Shown here: one piece after another, positions 17,447-29,300 of the stretch
Numbering within the stretch: position 1 is the stretch's first letter
Layout: every line of letters begins with the position of its first letter
Source: CAZWKQ01 sp964634005
Lineage (GTDB): Bacteria > Bacteroidota > Bacteroidia > Bacteroidales > JACABE01
Direction of reading: 5' to 3'
Assembly: GCA_964634005.1 (NCBI GenBank)
Contig: CAZWKQ010000003.1
Coordinates: forward strand, 137,583-201,582
Length of the DNA: 64,000 nucleotides
The notes under the pieces: generated by a model
The model's input: the letters and a program-made list of their open reading frames with translations, nothing else
Told to the model about the DNA's origin: nothing
The model's database searches: none
Made by a program: the position numbers and the translations under genes

Positions 17447-17488
17447 TCATTTTTTTGTTGTTTTGAGTATTTTATGATTATTTTATTA

Positions 17489-17496
17489 TAACTTTG
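17489..17496 (+). promoter_or_regulatory. Promoter -7 box for the 206-residue membrane protein
   Basis: TAACTTTG, an exact TAnnTTTG match, about 45 bases before the start at 17542. TTTG at 17462-17465 lies 23 bases upstream, slightly wide for the -33 element. Confidence 0.55.
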
Positions 17497-17541
17497 ATAT
17501 TGAAATAAATTAGTGGGTAATTAACCTAAATATTACAATTT

Positions 17542-18162
17542 ATGGATAAAAGAAAATTTTTACTCTGGATTTTATTTTTCGGAACATTAGTAGGGTTTAA
17601 CGAAGTTTTTACAGGCATTATTAATATGCCTTACCGTTCGGTTGTCATTAATTCGATTACGATTATTCTTTTGTTTATTGCAAGGCTTAAATATAACAAG
17701 CCATTTTCGTCTTTGCTTGTTATTGGTATTGCTATATTGTATAAAATAAATAATGCGGGTTTTTATACATGTAATACAAATACTTTGCTTTGCGGTCCTA
17801 CTGCATTGATGCTGCTGGGTATTAGTTTCGAATTGTTTTCGTTCTTATTCATGAAGAATAACAGAATGAACTACAGCAATTCAGCACTTACAATAGTATT
17901 TACATCTTTGCTTGCATTTGGGCTTTTCGGAATATTGAATGCTTTTATTCTTAATGTTTGGAAGATTGCAAGATTTACCGAATATGTTACTATAAAAGCA
18001 TTATTAACAGGTGTAGCTTCGTCAGCTGTTTCTTTGTTGATATTTTATGCAAGTAATTCAATTAAAATAAAAAATATTCAATTTGGAAATACATCCGTAT
18101 TTGCAATGTTAAGCTTTATTGTTGCGTTTTTTTGGGTATTAGGGACGCTTGTTAGTTTTTAA
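17542..18162 (+). CDS. Hypothetical integral membrane protein (206 aa)
   Basis: I do not recognise the family. The protein is almost entirely hydrophobic with five or six predicted helices (for example LLWILFFGTLVGF, VVINSITIILLFIARL, ALTIVFTSLLAFGLFGILNAF and FAMLSFIVAFFWVLGTLVSF). Two cysteines sit in an external-looking loop (FYTCNTNTLLCGP, residues about 74-86) and could form a disulfide. It has its own promoter, so it need not belong to the upstream glycosylation operon. No function is assigned. Confidence 0.6.
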   Translation: MDKRKFLLWILFFGTLVGFNEVFTGIINMPYRSVVINSITIILLFIARLKYNKPFSSLLVIGIAILYKINNAGFYTCNTNTLLCGPTALMLLGISFELFSFLFMKNNRMNYSNSALTIVFTSLLAFGLFGILNAFILNVWKIARFTEYVTIKALLTGVASSAVSLLIFYASNSIKIKNIQFGNTSVFAMLSFIVAFFWVLGTLVSF

Positions 18163-18225
18163 AAAGTTTTAAACCGATTTTGTAATTATTATTTTTATTT
18201 CAAATTTAAGCTCTGATTTATTATG

Positions 18226-18256
18226 ATAAAAAAAGGCTGTCTTATCGGACAGCCTT
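18226..18256 (-). terminator. Terminator of the MFS transporter gene
   Basis: A nine-base-pair stem (18233-18241 with 18248-18256; GGCTGTC/GACAGCC core) with a six-base loop. On the minus strand it is followed by a run of seven U residues, placing it at the end of the minus-strand MFS gene. Confidence 0.85.
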
Positions 18257-18284
18257 CTTAATTGATAGATAATTGTAATTGATA

Positions 18285-19685
18285 TTATTTCTTTTTGTTA
18301 GGAATATCGAGACCGTATCCTTTTCTTTTGTCAACAACTCTTAAAACAATGCTGAGGATAATAGCCAAAACGCCAAAACCGGCAAAAATAAGTTCGGGAA
18401 CGGTATAGTTATATTTTGCTGTAGTATCGCCGGCTGCAATCAATTCGGAAACTCCGGGGTTTGCTGCAGATAAAGCCCAACCGATTAATATTGGTACAGC
18501 TAGCAATCCTATGTTTTGTATCCAGAAAATTGCTCCGTAAGCCGAGCCTAAATAGCGGTCTTCAACTATTTTGGGTAATGAAGGCCACATTGAAGCTGGA
18601 ACAAGTGAAAAAGCCGTTCCGAGTATTACTATTGTTCCAATGGCAATGGGAATATTGAATACATCGGTAGGAACAAGTGCAAAAATTAAGTGCGAAATGG
18701 TCATTAATATTGCTCCGTAAAGCATAAGCTTAGCTCCGTTTCCTTTCACATCGAGATAGTAGCCGATAAATGGTGTTAAAATCATCGCACCTATTGGGAA
18801 GTAAGAGAAATATGCAGCTGCTGTTTTGATATCTAAGTTGAGTTTAGTGGCAAGCATATCGGTAGCGAATTTCTGGAACGGGAAAATAGCAGAATAGAAT
18901 AGTACGCAAAGTCCGGCAATAGCAAGGAAACCAGGGTTTGAGAATATTTTACCAATATCGCTTATTCTGAATTCGTCTTCGGGTGATACTTCAATACTTT
19001 CACCTGTTTGCTTTTCGAGTTTCTTATCCATAAAAGTATAAATAAAGAAAGTCATAAAGCCTATGCACAAGAATACCATTCCCCAGAATACTGAATTAGC
19101 AGGGCCACCATGTTCGGCAAATATAGGAGTAAGACGGAACACTGCAAATACACCTAGACGAGCTACCGCCATTTCTAACCCCATTGCTAATGCCATTTCT
19201 TTGCCTCTGAACCATTTTACGATAGTTTTTGATACTGTAATTCCTGCCATTTCGACACCAACCCCGAATATGGCAAAACCTACGAAAGCAAGTTTTGCAG
19301 AGGCCGGAATCCAAGTAGTGAATGAATTTAGCCAATTTGCAAAGCCCGATGCTGCGAATGTATCGGTAAGAGCGTAAAATTTAAGGAATGCTCCTGCAAC
19401 CATAGTTAAGCCGGCTGTAATAAGTGTAAATCGTATCCCCATTTTATCGAGAATAATTCCTGATAAAATAAGGAAAAAGGCAAACACATTAAGGAAAAAC
19501 TCCGAACCACCAAGCATTCCGAAAACCTCGGGTGTCCATTTAAATTGTGTTTCCATCATAGTTTGCAATGGTGCTACTACATCTACAAAAAAGTACGCAA
19601 AAAACATTGTCAATGAAATCAATGCAAGAGCAAACCAACGGGCTGTCTTCGAATCGCGTAATGATGTCCTTATCTTTTCTGTCAT
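18285..19685 (-). CDS. Major facilitator superfamily transporter
   Basis: A 466-residue inner-membrane protein with twelve predicted helices in two six-helix bundles separated by a charged loop (residues about 218-245, EKQTGESIEVSPEDEFR). The loop between helices 2 and 3 has the MFS motif A-like DKMGIRFTLI, and the second half has DVKGNGAKLML. The N-terminal segment FFVDVVAPLQTMME and the SLVPASMWPSLPKIVEDRY region resemble a Bacteroidota-specific MFS group of unknown substrate. It is monocistronic: it has its own promoter and terminator. The substrate cannot be inferred from context, since the neighbours are tadA and a membrane orphan. Confidence 0.85.
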   Translation of the reverse strand: MTEKIRTSLRDSKTARWFALALISLTMFFAYFFVDVVAPLQTMMETQFKWTPEVFGMLGGSEFFLNVFAFFLILSGIILDKMGIRFTLITAGLTMVAGAFLKFYALTDTFAASGFANWLNSFTTWIPASAKLAFVGFAIFGVGVEMAGITVSKTIVKWFRGKEMALAMGLEMAVARLGVFAVFRLTPIFAEHGGPANSVFWGMVFLCIGFMTFFIYTFMDKKLEKQTGESIEVSPEDEFRISDIGKIFSNPGFLAIAGLCVLFYSAIFPFQKFATDMLATKLNLDIKTAAAYFSYFPIGAMILTPFIGYYLDVKGNGAKLMLYGAILMTISHLIFALVPTDVFNIPIAIGTIVILGTAFSLVPASMWPSLPKIVEDRYLGSAYGAIFWIQNIGLLAVPILIGWALSAANPGVSELIAAGDTTAKYNYTVPELIFAGFGVLAIILSIVLRVVDKRKGYGLDIPNKKK

Positions 19686-19723
19686 TGTCTTATTTATTTA
19701 ATTGATAAATTTTTTTAAACAGG

Positions 19724-19731
19724 CAAAGCTA
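19724..19731 (-). promoter_or_regulatory. Promoter -7 box of the MFS gene
   Basis: On the minus strand TAGCTTTG, an exact TAnnTTTG match, about 40 bases upstream of the start codon. No clear -33 TTTG is seen. Confidence 0.5.
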
Positions 19732-19798
19732 AAACATTTTTCCGAAATGAGTTTTTTATAAGTGTATTTTTTGGTGTAATTTTATCAAAAAAAATATT

Positions 19799-20242
19799 AT
19801 GATTACTTTCGACGATGATTACTTTATGCGTGAAGCTTTGAAAGAAGCTAAGACTGCTCTTGCCGAAGGTGAAGTGCCTATAGGTGCTTTGATTGTTTTT
19901 AACAACAGAATTATTTCAAAGGCTCACAATATGACCGAACGTCTTAATGATGCTACTGCTCATGCCGAAATGTTGGCTATTACCGCTGCTCAGAATTATA
20001 CTGGCAGTAAGTACCTGAGAGATTGTACGCTTTATGTAACTATCGAGCCTTGTGCAATGTGTGCTTCTGCTGCCTATTGGTCGCAAATTTCTCGGATAGT
20101 TTTCGGAGCTTCAGACCCTAAAAAGGGATTTAGTTTATTTAATCCTTCTTTGATTCATCCTAAAACTTCCGTGGTTCCGGGTATATTGGAAAATGAATGC
20201 TCCGAAATTTTGGTTGACTTTTTTAAAAGAAAAAGATTTTAG
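19799..20242 (+). CDS. tadA: tRNA-specific adenosine deaminase
   Basis: TadA converts A34 to inosine in tRNA-Arg(ACG) so that CGU/CGC/CGA can be read. The 147-residue protein has the zinc-dependent cytidine-deaminase-fold signatures: TAHAEMLAI (zinc His and catalytic Glu) near residues 52-60 and EPCAMCASA (two zinc Cys) near residues 83-91. The TadA-specific context EVPIGALIVF...HNMTERLNDATAHAEM and RIVFGASDPKKG is present, distinguishing it from guanine or cytosine deaminases. The start ATG at 19799 gives the typical length. Confidence 0.92.
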   Translation: MITFDDDYFMREALKEAKTALAEGEVPIGALIVFNNRIISKAHNMTERLNDATAHAEMLAITAAQNYTGSKYLRDCTLYVTIEPCAMCASAAYWSQISRIVFGASDPKKGFSLFNPSLIHPKTSVVPGILENECSEILVDFFKRKRF

Positions 20243-20717
20243 TCATTATTTTATCGAGTATTTTTATCGCTTTTACCCTCCACACATTTAAAATCTAGGT
20301 TTATTATTTTAGTTGAGGGTTTTATATAATTCTTTATTTCAATTCATAGATTAGTTTAAAAATGACATAAATTTAATAGTATGTCCGTTACATAGCATTT
20401 AAATAAATCACAATTAGGTAAATACATAATAATATAGATTTGTTAGTAACGTTTCGGGCAAAAATTACTGATAACAGATTGTAATAATGTATGATACAAT
20501 ATCTGAAATGTCATGCAATATGATTGTTAAGCACTTTTTGTAAAGTATCTTTATTAAGGAGAAAGAAACAAATTAACGAAATCTGATTCTTAAAAAAGAA
20601 TATTAATTATCTGTTTAATTTTTAAAACATGTTTTATGATAAATGTTTTTTTAAACAGCTATTAAGCAATAATTTTTATTAGCTTTGTAGGGAAATCATA
20701 AAATAATAATACAAACA
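20243..20717. other. 475-base intergenic region between tadA and the subtilisin-like protease gene
   Basis: No open reading frame longer than a few dozen codons and no tRNA- or rRNA-like sequence is visible. The composition is very AT-rich. It holds a weak CCCTC/GAGGG inverted repeat (about 20276-20320, GAGGG followed by TTTT), which might terminate tadA, and the protease promoter near its right end. The rest I cannot assign. Confidence 0.5.
20680..20687 (+). promoter_or_regulatory. Promoter -7 box of the subtilisin-like protease gene
   Basis: TAGCTTTG, an exact TAnnTTTG match, 30 bases before the start at 20718. Confidence 0.6.
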
Positions 20718-23312
20718 ATGATAAGAACCCGATACTTTTTGTTTTGTGTTGCATTACTTATATCAGCAACATCGTTTTCTCAGGAATATAAGCTTACACA
20801 TGCTTTAAAAGAATTACTCGGTAATGATAATTTAATAAAGGTAAACATATATCTTAGCAACAAGGCTGATATTGATTCACTACGTTACACTATGGATAAG
20901 GACAATGTCCCCGTAAAATATCGTCCCGAAATAGTAAGGCAATTTCTGAATGACCATTCGCTGAAGACACAACAGAATGTTTTGAAGATAATAAAAGAAA
21001 AAAGTGCTGAAACAGAATACGAGCAGTTTTGGATAGCAAATATGATATCAGTAAAAGCCGATAAGGACATGATAGCTGAGCTTTCGAAAAGCGAGAATGT
21101 AGAGTTTATAGATGTAGATAATTCGTTGGTAGTTTCGCCTGTGGAGCCTAAAGTCGAAACCCCACTATCGGGTAAGAGCGTTAATGGACGCGAACCCGGG
21201 CTTGGAGCAATAAATGCACCTGCAATGTGGGCAATGGGATATACTGGCAAGGGGCGAATTGCTTGCAGTATCGACACCGGAGTATGGCCGAATCATCCGG
21301 CATTGAGAAATAATTTCATAGGCAATCATTATCCTTTAAAGCAGGCATGGTACGGATATCATTCCGACGAACCTGTGGATAAAACAGGAACACATGGCAC
21401 TCATGTTACAGGTACAATATTAGGGCTTGAAAGAGCTACCAACGATACCATAGGAGTTGCTTTTGATGCCTATTACATAGCAACCGACCCCGTAGCAACG
21501 AGTCTTTCCGAAGCAAAACCGCTTACAGACTTTTTATACGCCTTTCAGTGGGTATTCAATCCCGATGGCGATTCAACCACAACCGACGATGTTCCCGATG
21601 TTCTTAATAATTCATGGGGATACAGTGTCCCTACCGATACTCTGCTTTGCGGAGGTTTTGTTGCTCAGGTATTTTCGGCTCTCGAAGTAGCGGGCATAGC
21701 TTGTGTTTTTTCGGCAGGCAACAGCGGACCGCTGGAACAAACCATTTCATCGCCGCATCATGTTACTTTGAACGAAGTAAACTCTTTTACTGTCGGAAGT
21801 ATTAATGCGAATAATTCAAACTACATTATAAGCAGTTTTTCGAGCAGGGGGCCTACAATATGCAATGTCGATTCGGCTCTTAAAATTAAACCCGAAGTTG
21901 TAGCACCAGGCGAATATGTCAGATCGGCTAATGGTCAAAGCGGTTACGATTATAAATCAGGCACATCAATGGCTTCGCCACATGTAAGCGGCGCTGTTTT
22001 GCTTTTAAAAGAAGCATTCCCTTTTCTTAACGGTTTTGAAATACTGAAAGCCCTTTACAAAAGTGCAACCGACCTCGGAATTCCCGGTGAAGACAATACT
22101 TACGGAAACGGACTTATTGACGTTTATGCCGCTTTCAACTATCTTTGTCAGTTCTACACGCCTGTACCGCCCGTTTCACAAAATTATGACGCTGCAGTTG
22201 CAGATATTATTTATCCCGACAAAAATTATTATTGCTCTAATACATTTTATCCTAAGGTTGTGATACAAAACCATGGCGACTCTGCTCTGAATAGTGCAAC
22301 TATAAGCTACCGCCTAAACAATGAACAATGGCAAACTTATTCATGGAGCGGTAACCTTTCGAAATATCAAACCGATACTGTTTCCTTAGCCCAAATAACA
22401 GCTATGGCAGCTAATGATTATGAACTTCAGGTTAAGATACAAAATAACGTTAATGTAACTGAATACAACCGGTTTAACAATAGTTTGGTTAAACGTTTCA
22501 ATATAAGAAGCATATCATCGTTGCCGTTTTTTGAAGATTTCGAAAATAACAGCCTAAAGCAGTCAGGATTACATGTTATAAATCCCGATAAAAGTATTAC
22601 TTGGGGCATTTCCGAAACTGCCGGAATACAAGGAAGCGATTATTCATTGTCAATTAAACTCAGCGATTATTTGCCAATAGCAAATCAAAAAGACGAACTT
22701 TTACTGCCAATTTTAAATATTCCCGACTCTAATTCAATAACGCTCAAATACAAATGGGCATACCGCTATGCAGGACTTGCAGACACACTTAAAATTGCGG
22801 CTTCCGAAGATTGCGGATTATCATTCCCCTACATTTTGGCTAAAAAAGCAGGTCAGGAAATGAATACAACCAATGCCATGACTTCTTTCGTGCCATCGCA
22901 GCCCGAAGACTGGAAAGATGAAACAATTGATATTTCACAAATAAAAAACAAAAGTGTATTGATTAAATTCGAAACTTCCAACAGGCACGGAAGCAATCTG
23001 TACATCGATAACATACATATTTATGCCGGTAATGACGTGATGGTTCCGGAATATAGCAAAAATATTCAACTAAAAATTTATCCTAATCCTTTCAGCAGCG
23101 AAATTCAATGCGTTTTCGACAAGGCAATAAAAGGAGACTTACAAATAGAAATCTACGATATAGCAGGGCATTTGGTCGATTACCGGATAATTCAATCAAC
23201 CGATAGAAACAAGATTACAGTTGACCTAAGCAGTTTAAAACAAGGATTCTATTTAATTAAACTAATAAATTCGGGAAACGCTTTTTACTCTAAGTTATTA
23301 AAATCGAAATAA
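20718..23312 (+). CDS. Secreted S8 (subtilisin-like) serine protease with T9SS sorting domain
   Basis: An 864-residue secreted protease. A signal peptide (residues 1-22, ending TSFSQ) is followed by an inhibitor-like prodomain, then the S8 domain with catalytic Asp186 (CSIDTGVW), His226 (THGTHVTGT) and Ser417 (SGTSMASPHVSG), plus the oxyanion-hole Asn in SAGNSGP. A CARDB-like beta domain (residues about 490-600) and a MAM/jelly-roll-like region (about 600-775) follow. The last 80 residues are a type A T9SS C-terminal sorting domain (KIYPNPFSSEIQCVF ... LKQGFYLIKLINS), so it should cross the outer membrane by type IX secretion and be surface-attached or released. An alpha-2-macroglobulin gene follows 75 bases downstream. 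Confidence 0.93.
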   Translation: MIRTRYFLFCVALLISATSFSQEYKLTHALKELLGNDNLIKVNIYLSNKADIDSLRYTMDKDNVPVKYRPEIVRQFLNDHSLKTQQNVLKIIKEKSAETEYEQFWIANMISVKADKDMIAELSKSENVEFIDVDNSLVVSPVEPKVETPLSGKSVNGREPGLGAINAPAMWAMGYTGKGRIACSIDTGVWPNHPALRNNFIGNHYPLKQAWYGYHSDEPVDKTGTHGTHVTGTILGLERATNDTIGVAFDAYYIATDPVATSLSEAKPLTDFLYAFQWVFNPDGDSTTTDDVPDVLNNSWGYSVPTDTLLCGGFVAQVFSALEVAGIACVFSAGNSGPLEQTISSPHHVTLNEVNSFTVGSINANNSNYIISSFSSRGPTICNVDSALKIKPEVVAPGEYVRSANGQSGYDYKSGTSMASPHVSGAVLLLKEAFPFLNGFEILKALYKSATDLGIPGEDNTYGNGLIDVYAAFNYLCQFYTPVPPVSQNYDAAVADIIYPDKNYYCSNTFYPKVVIQNHGDSALNSATISYRLNNEQWQTYSWSGNLSKYQTDTVSLAQITAMAANDYELQVKIQNNVNVTEYNRFNNSLVKRFNIRSISSLPFFEDFENNSLKQSGLHVINPDKSITWGISETAGIQGSDYSLSIKLSDYLPIANQKDELLLPILNIPDSNSITLKYKWAYRYAGLADTLKIAASEDCGLSFPYILAKKAGQEMNTTNAMTSFVPSQPEDWKDETIDISQIKNKSVLIKFETSNRHGSNLYIDNIHIYAGNDVMVPEYSKNIQLKIYPNPFSSEIQCVFDKAIKGDLQIEIYDIAGHLVDYRIIQSTDRNKITVDLSSLKQGFYLIKLINSGNAFYSKLLKSK

Positions 23313-23387
23313 GAGCGTGAATAATTATATTTTTAATTTGGAACAATATTTGCATAAACACTCTATTATTTATTTAACACTATAATT

Positions 23388-26300
23388 ATGAAAATTAGAT
23401 ATTTTTCGGTATTAGGGATATTGCTTATCCTTAGTTTCAATATTGTATTTTCCCAAAAGCAATGGAAAGAATACGCAGAAGAATGGATAAATGTAGAAAC
23501 ATTCGTCAGTAAAGGCTTACCAAAATCGGCTCTCGAAATAGTCGAGAAAATAAAACTCGATGCAGGGCAAACCGGTAATTCGCCCCAATTTTTAAAAGCC
23601 TGCCTTTACAAGATAAAACTTATATCGACTTTTGAAGAAAACTACCTTAAAAAAGCCATAGAATCAACCGAAAAAGAAATCATTTTATCCAAAAATGCCG
23701 AAAAAGCCATACTCCATTCTATGCTTGCCGAATTATACTGGAATTATTACAATATGAACAGGTACAAAATTCTTCAGATTAGCAACACTGCCAATTTCGA
23801 AAATGATGATATAGAAACATGGAGTATAAATAAGTTCGTTGATATTTCAATAAAAAACTATTATGCTTCCATTATGCTGTCGGACGAAATTAAAAACATT
23901 CCCCTGCAACAATGGAATACTATACTCGAAAAAAACAACTATGATATAAATCTACGACCTACCCTTTACGATTTCCTTGCTCAAAGGTTTATCGATTTTC
24001 TTGCAAACGAAGAAGCTTCTCTAACTAAGCCGTTCGACAGTTTCGAAATCAAAAACAGCTTATTTTTAAGCGATGCAACTACTTTCTCGAAAATAAAAGT
24101 TTCTACTTCCGACACAATATCGTTTGCATATCACACAGTGAAGATTTATCAGGATTTAATTCGTTTTCATCTTAATGATAAAAATCCCGATGCACTTATC
24201 GACATCGATTTACAAAGATTAAAATACATTCTTAATAAATCATCAATACAAGATAAAGAGAAAAAATTCTTAAATACCTTAGAACAACTCGAAAGCAAGT
24301 ATGCGAATCTGCCTATTTCAACTGATATAACTTTCGAGATAGCTTCATTTTATTACGATAATAAACTTTCGGCATCAAAGCCCGACTATAAAAGAGCGAT
24401 GGAATATTGCGATAAAGCAATTCAAAGATTTCCCGAAAGTAATGGAGCAATAAAGTGCAGTAATTTAAAGTACAATATTCAACAACCATCATTATCATTT
24501 AGTACTGAAAACTGTAATTTGCCCGAAAAACCCTTTCTGGCTTCGGTTTCTTACAAAAATCTGCAAAAAATATACTTCAGAATTATTCCTGTAAGCCCTG
24601 AGAAAAACCGCTCATTAACACAAAAACTTTATTCCAAAGAATTGATAAACGAATATCTGAAGATTAAACCAATTTCATCGTTCGAAAGAAATGTACTCAA
24701 TTTTAAAGATTATCAGCAATACACTACTGAGGTTATTATCCCTGAAGTAAAAGAAAAAGGACATTATGTGTTGTTAGCTTCAACATCTGCCGATTTCAGT
24801 TGTAAAGACGAAACGGTCGTTTATCGCTCGTTTTGGATTACAAACATATCATATTTATCAAGATATAATAACGATGGTTCACTTTCATACTACGTTTTGG
24901 AAAGAGAATCGGGAAATCCAATCACAAACGCCTCTATTACAGCTTATTTGAATGAATACGATTACAAAACCAGAACCAATATTTCAAAAGAATGGAAGAA
25001 GTTTACAAGCGATCAAAACGGATATTTCGAAATTCCAAAACTTTCGGGAAATGAGAATACTTATAAAAACTTTTATTTAGTATTCAGAAAAAACGATGAT
25101 ATGCTATTAACCGATGAATATTTCTATCAAAACTATCACTACACCGAACCTGAAAGAAATACCGTATCGACATATTTTTTTACCGACAGAGCTATTTATC
25201 GACCGGGGCAATATGTTTATTTCAAAGGCATTATGCTCGAAAAACAAAACCAAGATTTTCAGATATTACCAAATAAAAAAACATTAGTAACATTCTACGA
25301 TGTAAACGGGCAGAAAATTTCCGACTTAAATTTAATAACAAACGAATTTGGCTCTTTTAGCGGAAATTTCCAAATACCAGCAGGTTTGCTCAACGGAACA
25401 ATGCGTATAGGAAACGAATCGGGAAATACTTTTTTCTCTGTTGAAGACTACAAAAGGCCTAAGTTTGAAGTTAAAATCGAAAAACCTCAAGGAAACTACA
25501 GGTTGAATGAAGAAATAACCGTTACAGGCATTGCAAAATCTTTTTCCGGAAGTAATATCGACGGAGCCGAAGTAAAATACAGGGTTCAACGAAGAGCATA
25601 TTTCCCTTATATCGATTGGTGGTGGAGAGGCTCTTTGCCTTCTTCTTCTTATACCGAAATATCGAACGGAGTAACAAAAACAAACCCTGATGGCAGCTTT
25701 ACAATAAAATTTAATGCAAAAGCCGACGAAAACATTAAGAAAAATTTATACCCTTACTTCGATTTTATCGTTAAAGCCGATATTACCGACATAAACGGCG
25801 AAACTCGTTCTGATGAACAAATTATTACTATTGCTTATCAATCATTAAACATAAATGTTGATATAAACAATCCTACCGATAAAAAAAGCCTTGCAACTGT
25901 TCCGATAAGTGTAAATAATATGAGTGGTTTGCCGCAAAAGGCAAAACTCGTTATAGAAATATATAAGCTAAAAACCCCTGCTAATACTTATATCGATAGG
26001 CTATGGCAAAAACCCGAAATACAAATAATAAGCGAGAATGAGTTTAAAGAAAAATTCCCTTTATTTGAATATAACGACGAAAACGATATAACCAAATGGG
26101 AAGCCGAAAAGAAAATGCTTAGTGCAGTAATTGATTATCCGCAAGATTCAGTAATAAAAATCAATGATATTGCTAATTGGCAACAAGGTAGTTACCGGAT
26201 AGAAATAAGTACAAAAGATTTTTATGGCGAACCGGTAGAATTTAAAAAATACTTTACGTTGTTTTCTGCAGATGATAAAACTATGCCCGAAAATAATGTG

Positions 26301-29300
26301 TTTTGGGTAACAACGATTAAAAAAACTGCTGAACCCGGAGAAGAAGCAGCTCTGTTAATAGGCAGTTCGATAAAAAATGCAAGAGTTTTGTACGAAGTAG
26401 AGGTAAAAGATAAGATTATTAAAAAGGAATGGATAGAACTTAACGAAGAGAAAAAAAAGATAAGTATTCCCATAGAAGAAGAACACAGAGGAAACATCTT
26501 CGTACATTTAACCATGGTGAAAAACAACAGATTTTACAAGCATAAGCAAACTATCGTTGTTCCGTTTACCAACAAAAAACTTAATGTTACTTTCCAAAGC
26601 TTCAGAAACAAGCTTTTGCCGGGTCAGAATGAAGAGTGGCGATTAACAATAAAGGGCAATAAAGGTGAAAAAGTAGCTGCCGAAATGCTTGCTGCTCTTT
26701 ACGATGCTTCTCTCGATGCTTTTAAACCTCACGAATGGATATTTAAGATATATAATGACAATTTCTCAAGATATAACTGGACAGCTTATCATAATTTCGA
26801 CCTTTCAGTTGGTGCTACATGCTTTATTTCAAGCTTCAAACCAAAAATAGTACCCGACAAATTATATCCTGAACTTAATTGGTTTGGCTTGAATTTTTAT
26901 GGATATGCTTTCGGAATCAGAGGACAGAAAATGGGAGGCGTGTATTCCGTTGCAGAGGAGGCAAGGCCTGTTGCTACTTCAAAAAGTCCTAAAGGTATTG
27001 TCGATACACGTATGGAGAATAATGGAGATGAGGAATTTGAAATTACTAAGAATTATGCAGGTGATAAGGTTGTTGAGCAAACATTCGAACAACGAAGCAC
27101 TAAAAGTAGCAATGATTTGCAAATAAGACGTAATTTCAATGAAACTGCCTTTTTCTATCCTCAATTAAGAACCAATGAAAGTGGAGATATCGTTATTGCT
27201 TTTAAAATACCCGAAGCACTTACTCGTTGGAAGATGATGGGATTAGCTCATACCAAACAATTAGAATCGGGCTATATAACCAACGAACTTATAACTCAAA
27301 AAGAATTGATGCTTACAACTAACCCGCCTCGTTTTTTCCGCGAAGGCGATACAATTTTTTTCAGCACAAAAGTAACAAACCTAACCGACAAAAGCCTTTA
27401 CTGCAATGTGCTTCTGTCATTCTACGATGCCTTATCGATGGCGCCGATTGACGGAATATTGCAGGAAGCAGCCGGTAAAGCGACAGAAATAATGCCTAAT
27501 CAAAGCAGTATGGTCAATTGGAAACTCATTATACCTCAAGGATATCAAGCTTTGGTTTATAGGTTGGAAGCATCTTCGGGTGTTCACTCCGATGGCGAAG
27601 AAATGGCAATACCTGTCCTTACAAACAGGATATTAGTTACCGAGAGTTTGCCGCTATGGGTTAATGGAAACCAAACTAAAAGCTTTACTCTCAACAAACT
27701 AAAACAATCCGGCAATTCTTCTACATTAAAGCACCACAGGCTTACCCTCGAATTTACGTCGAACCCTGTATGGTATGCAATTCAGGCTTTGCCTTATCTT
27801 ATGGAGTATCCTTACGATTGCAACGAACAAATTTTCAGCCGTTATTATGCTAATAGCCTGGCTACTTTTATAGCAAATTCAAACCCAAAAATTAAAAACG
27901 TATTCGAAAGCTGGAAAAGTAGTTCAGCAGGAAGTTTCTTGTCGAATCTGGAGAAAAATCAGGAATTAAAATCGCTGCTGATTGAAGAAACTCCATGGTT
28001 GTTGCAAGCCAAAAACGAATCAGAACGTAAGAAAATGATAGGCCTTTTGTTTGATTTGAATAAAATGGCATCAGAATTAGAATCAGCCAAGCTGAAGTTA
28101 ATAAGGAAACAGCTACCCAATGGCGGATGGTCTTGGTTTTCGGGAGGGCGTGACGACCATTATATAACCCAGTATATCGTATGCGGCTTCGGTCATTTAA
28201 AACAATTGAAAGTATTGGAGTTTGAAAAAGATTATCAGTTGAAAAAATCAATACAGAATGCTATTGGATATATCGATAACAGAATGAAAGAATATTATGA
28301 TAATCTGAAAAAGTGGAATTCAAAGGAATTGGATAAAAATCATTTAACTCCGTTAATAGTACACTATATCTATACTCGCAGCTTTTTCAAAAACAATTTC
28401 GGAATACCTTCATCCTGTTCCGAAGCTTACAATTACTTCCTCAGCCAAACACAAAAATATTGGGTAGCTCTGCCCAAGTATCAGCAAGGAATGATTGCAC
28501 TTGCTTTGCACAGGGCAGGAATATCAGGCGTACCTTCCGATATAATTTCGTCTTTGAAGGAAAGTGCATTATATTCAGAAGAGTTAGGAATGTATTGGAG
28601 AGATATTACTTCCGGCTATTATTGGTATCAAAATCCCATAGAAACTATGTCGTTAATGACGGAAGTATTCGATGAAGTGGCAAAAGACAATAATTCGGTT
28701 GAGAAACTTAAGATATGGTTATTGAAAAACAAACAAACAAACGACTGGAAAACGACAAAAGCCACAGCCAACGCAATTTACGCCATATTACTTAAAGGAA
28801 CCGATTTTCTCAATTCCGACAAATTAGTCGATATAAAAGTAGGCGGCAGCAAAATTGTACCCGATTATGCAGAAAGTAGGGCAGAGGCAGGAACTGGCTA
28901 TTTTCAACATGTTTGGAATAAAAACGAAATAAACGACAATTTAGCAAATGTGGAGATAAATAATCCTAACGATAATATCGCATGGGGAGCTATGTATTGG
29001 CAATATTTTGAGCAGTTAGACAAAATTACTGCAGCAAAAACTCCGCTTTCATTAAATAAAAGGCTTTTTGTTCAACGTTTAACGCCTTCGGGTAAAGTAA
29101 TAGAGCCTTTAACCGAGAAAGTAAAACTTAATATCGGCGACAAAATAACTGTTCGCATCGAATTGCGTGTCGACCGCGATATGGAATATGTTCATCTTAA
29201 AGATATGAGGGCTGCTTCATTCGAACCGGTCAATACTATTTCTGCTTATAAATGGCAAAACGGTATAGGATATTATGAATCAACGCGTGATGCTGCAGTT

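Noticed and set aside
20243..20717. Possible hidden gene or RNA in the long gap after tadA
   Set aside because: No frame, no strong hairpin with T tract, and no tRNA-like or known RNA feature that I could defend.
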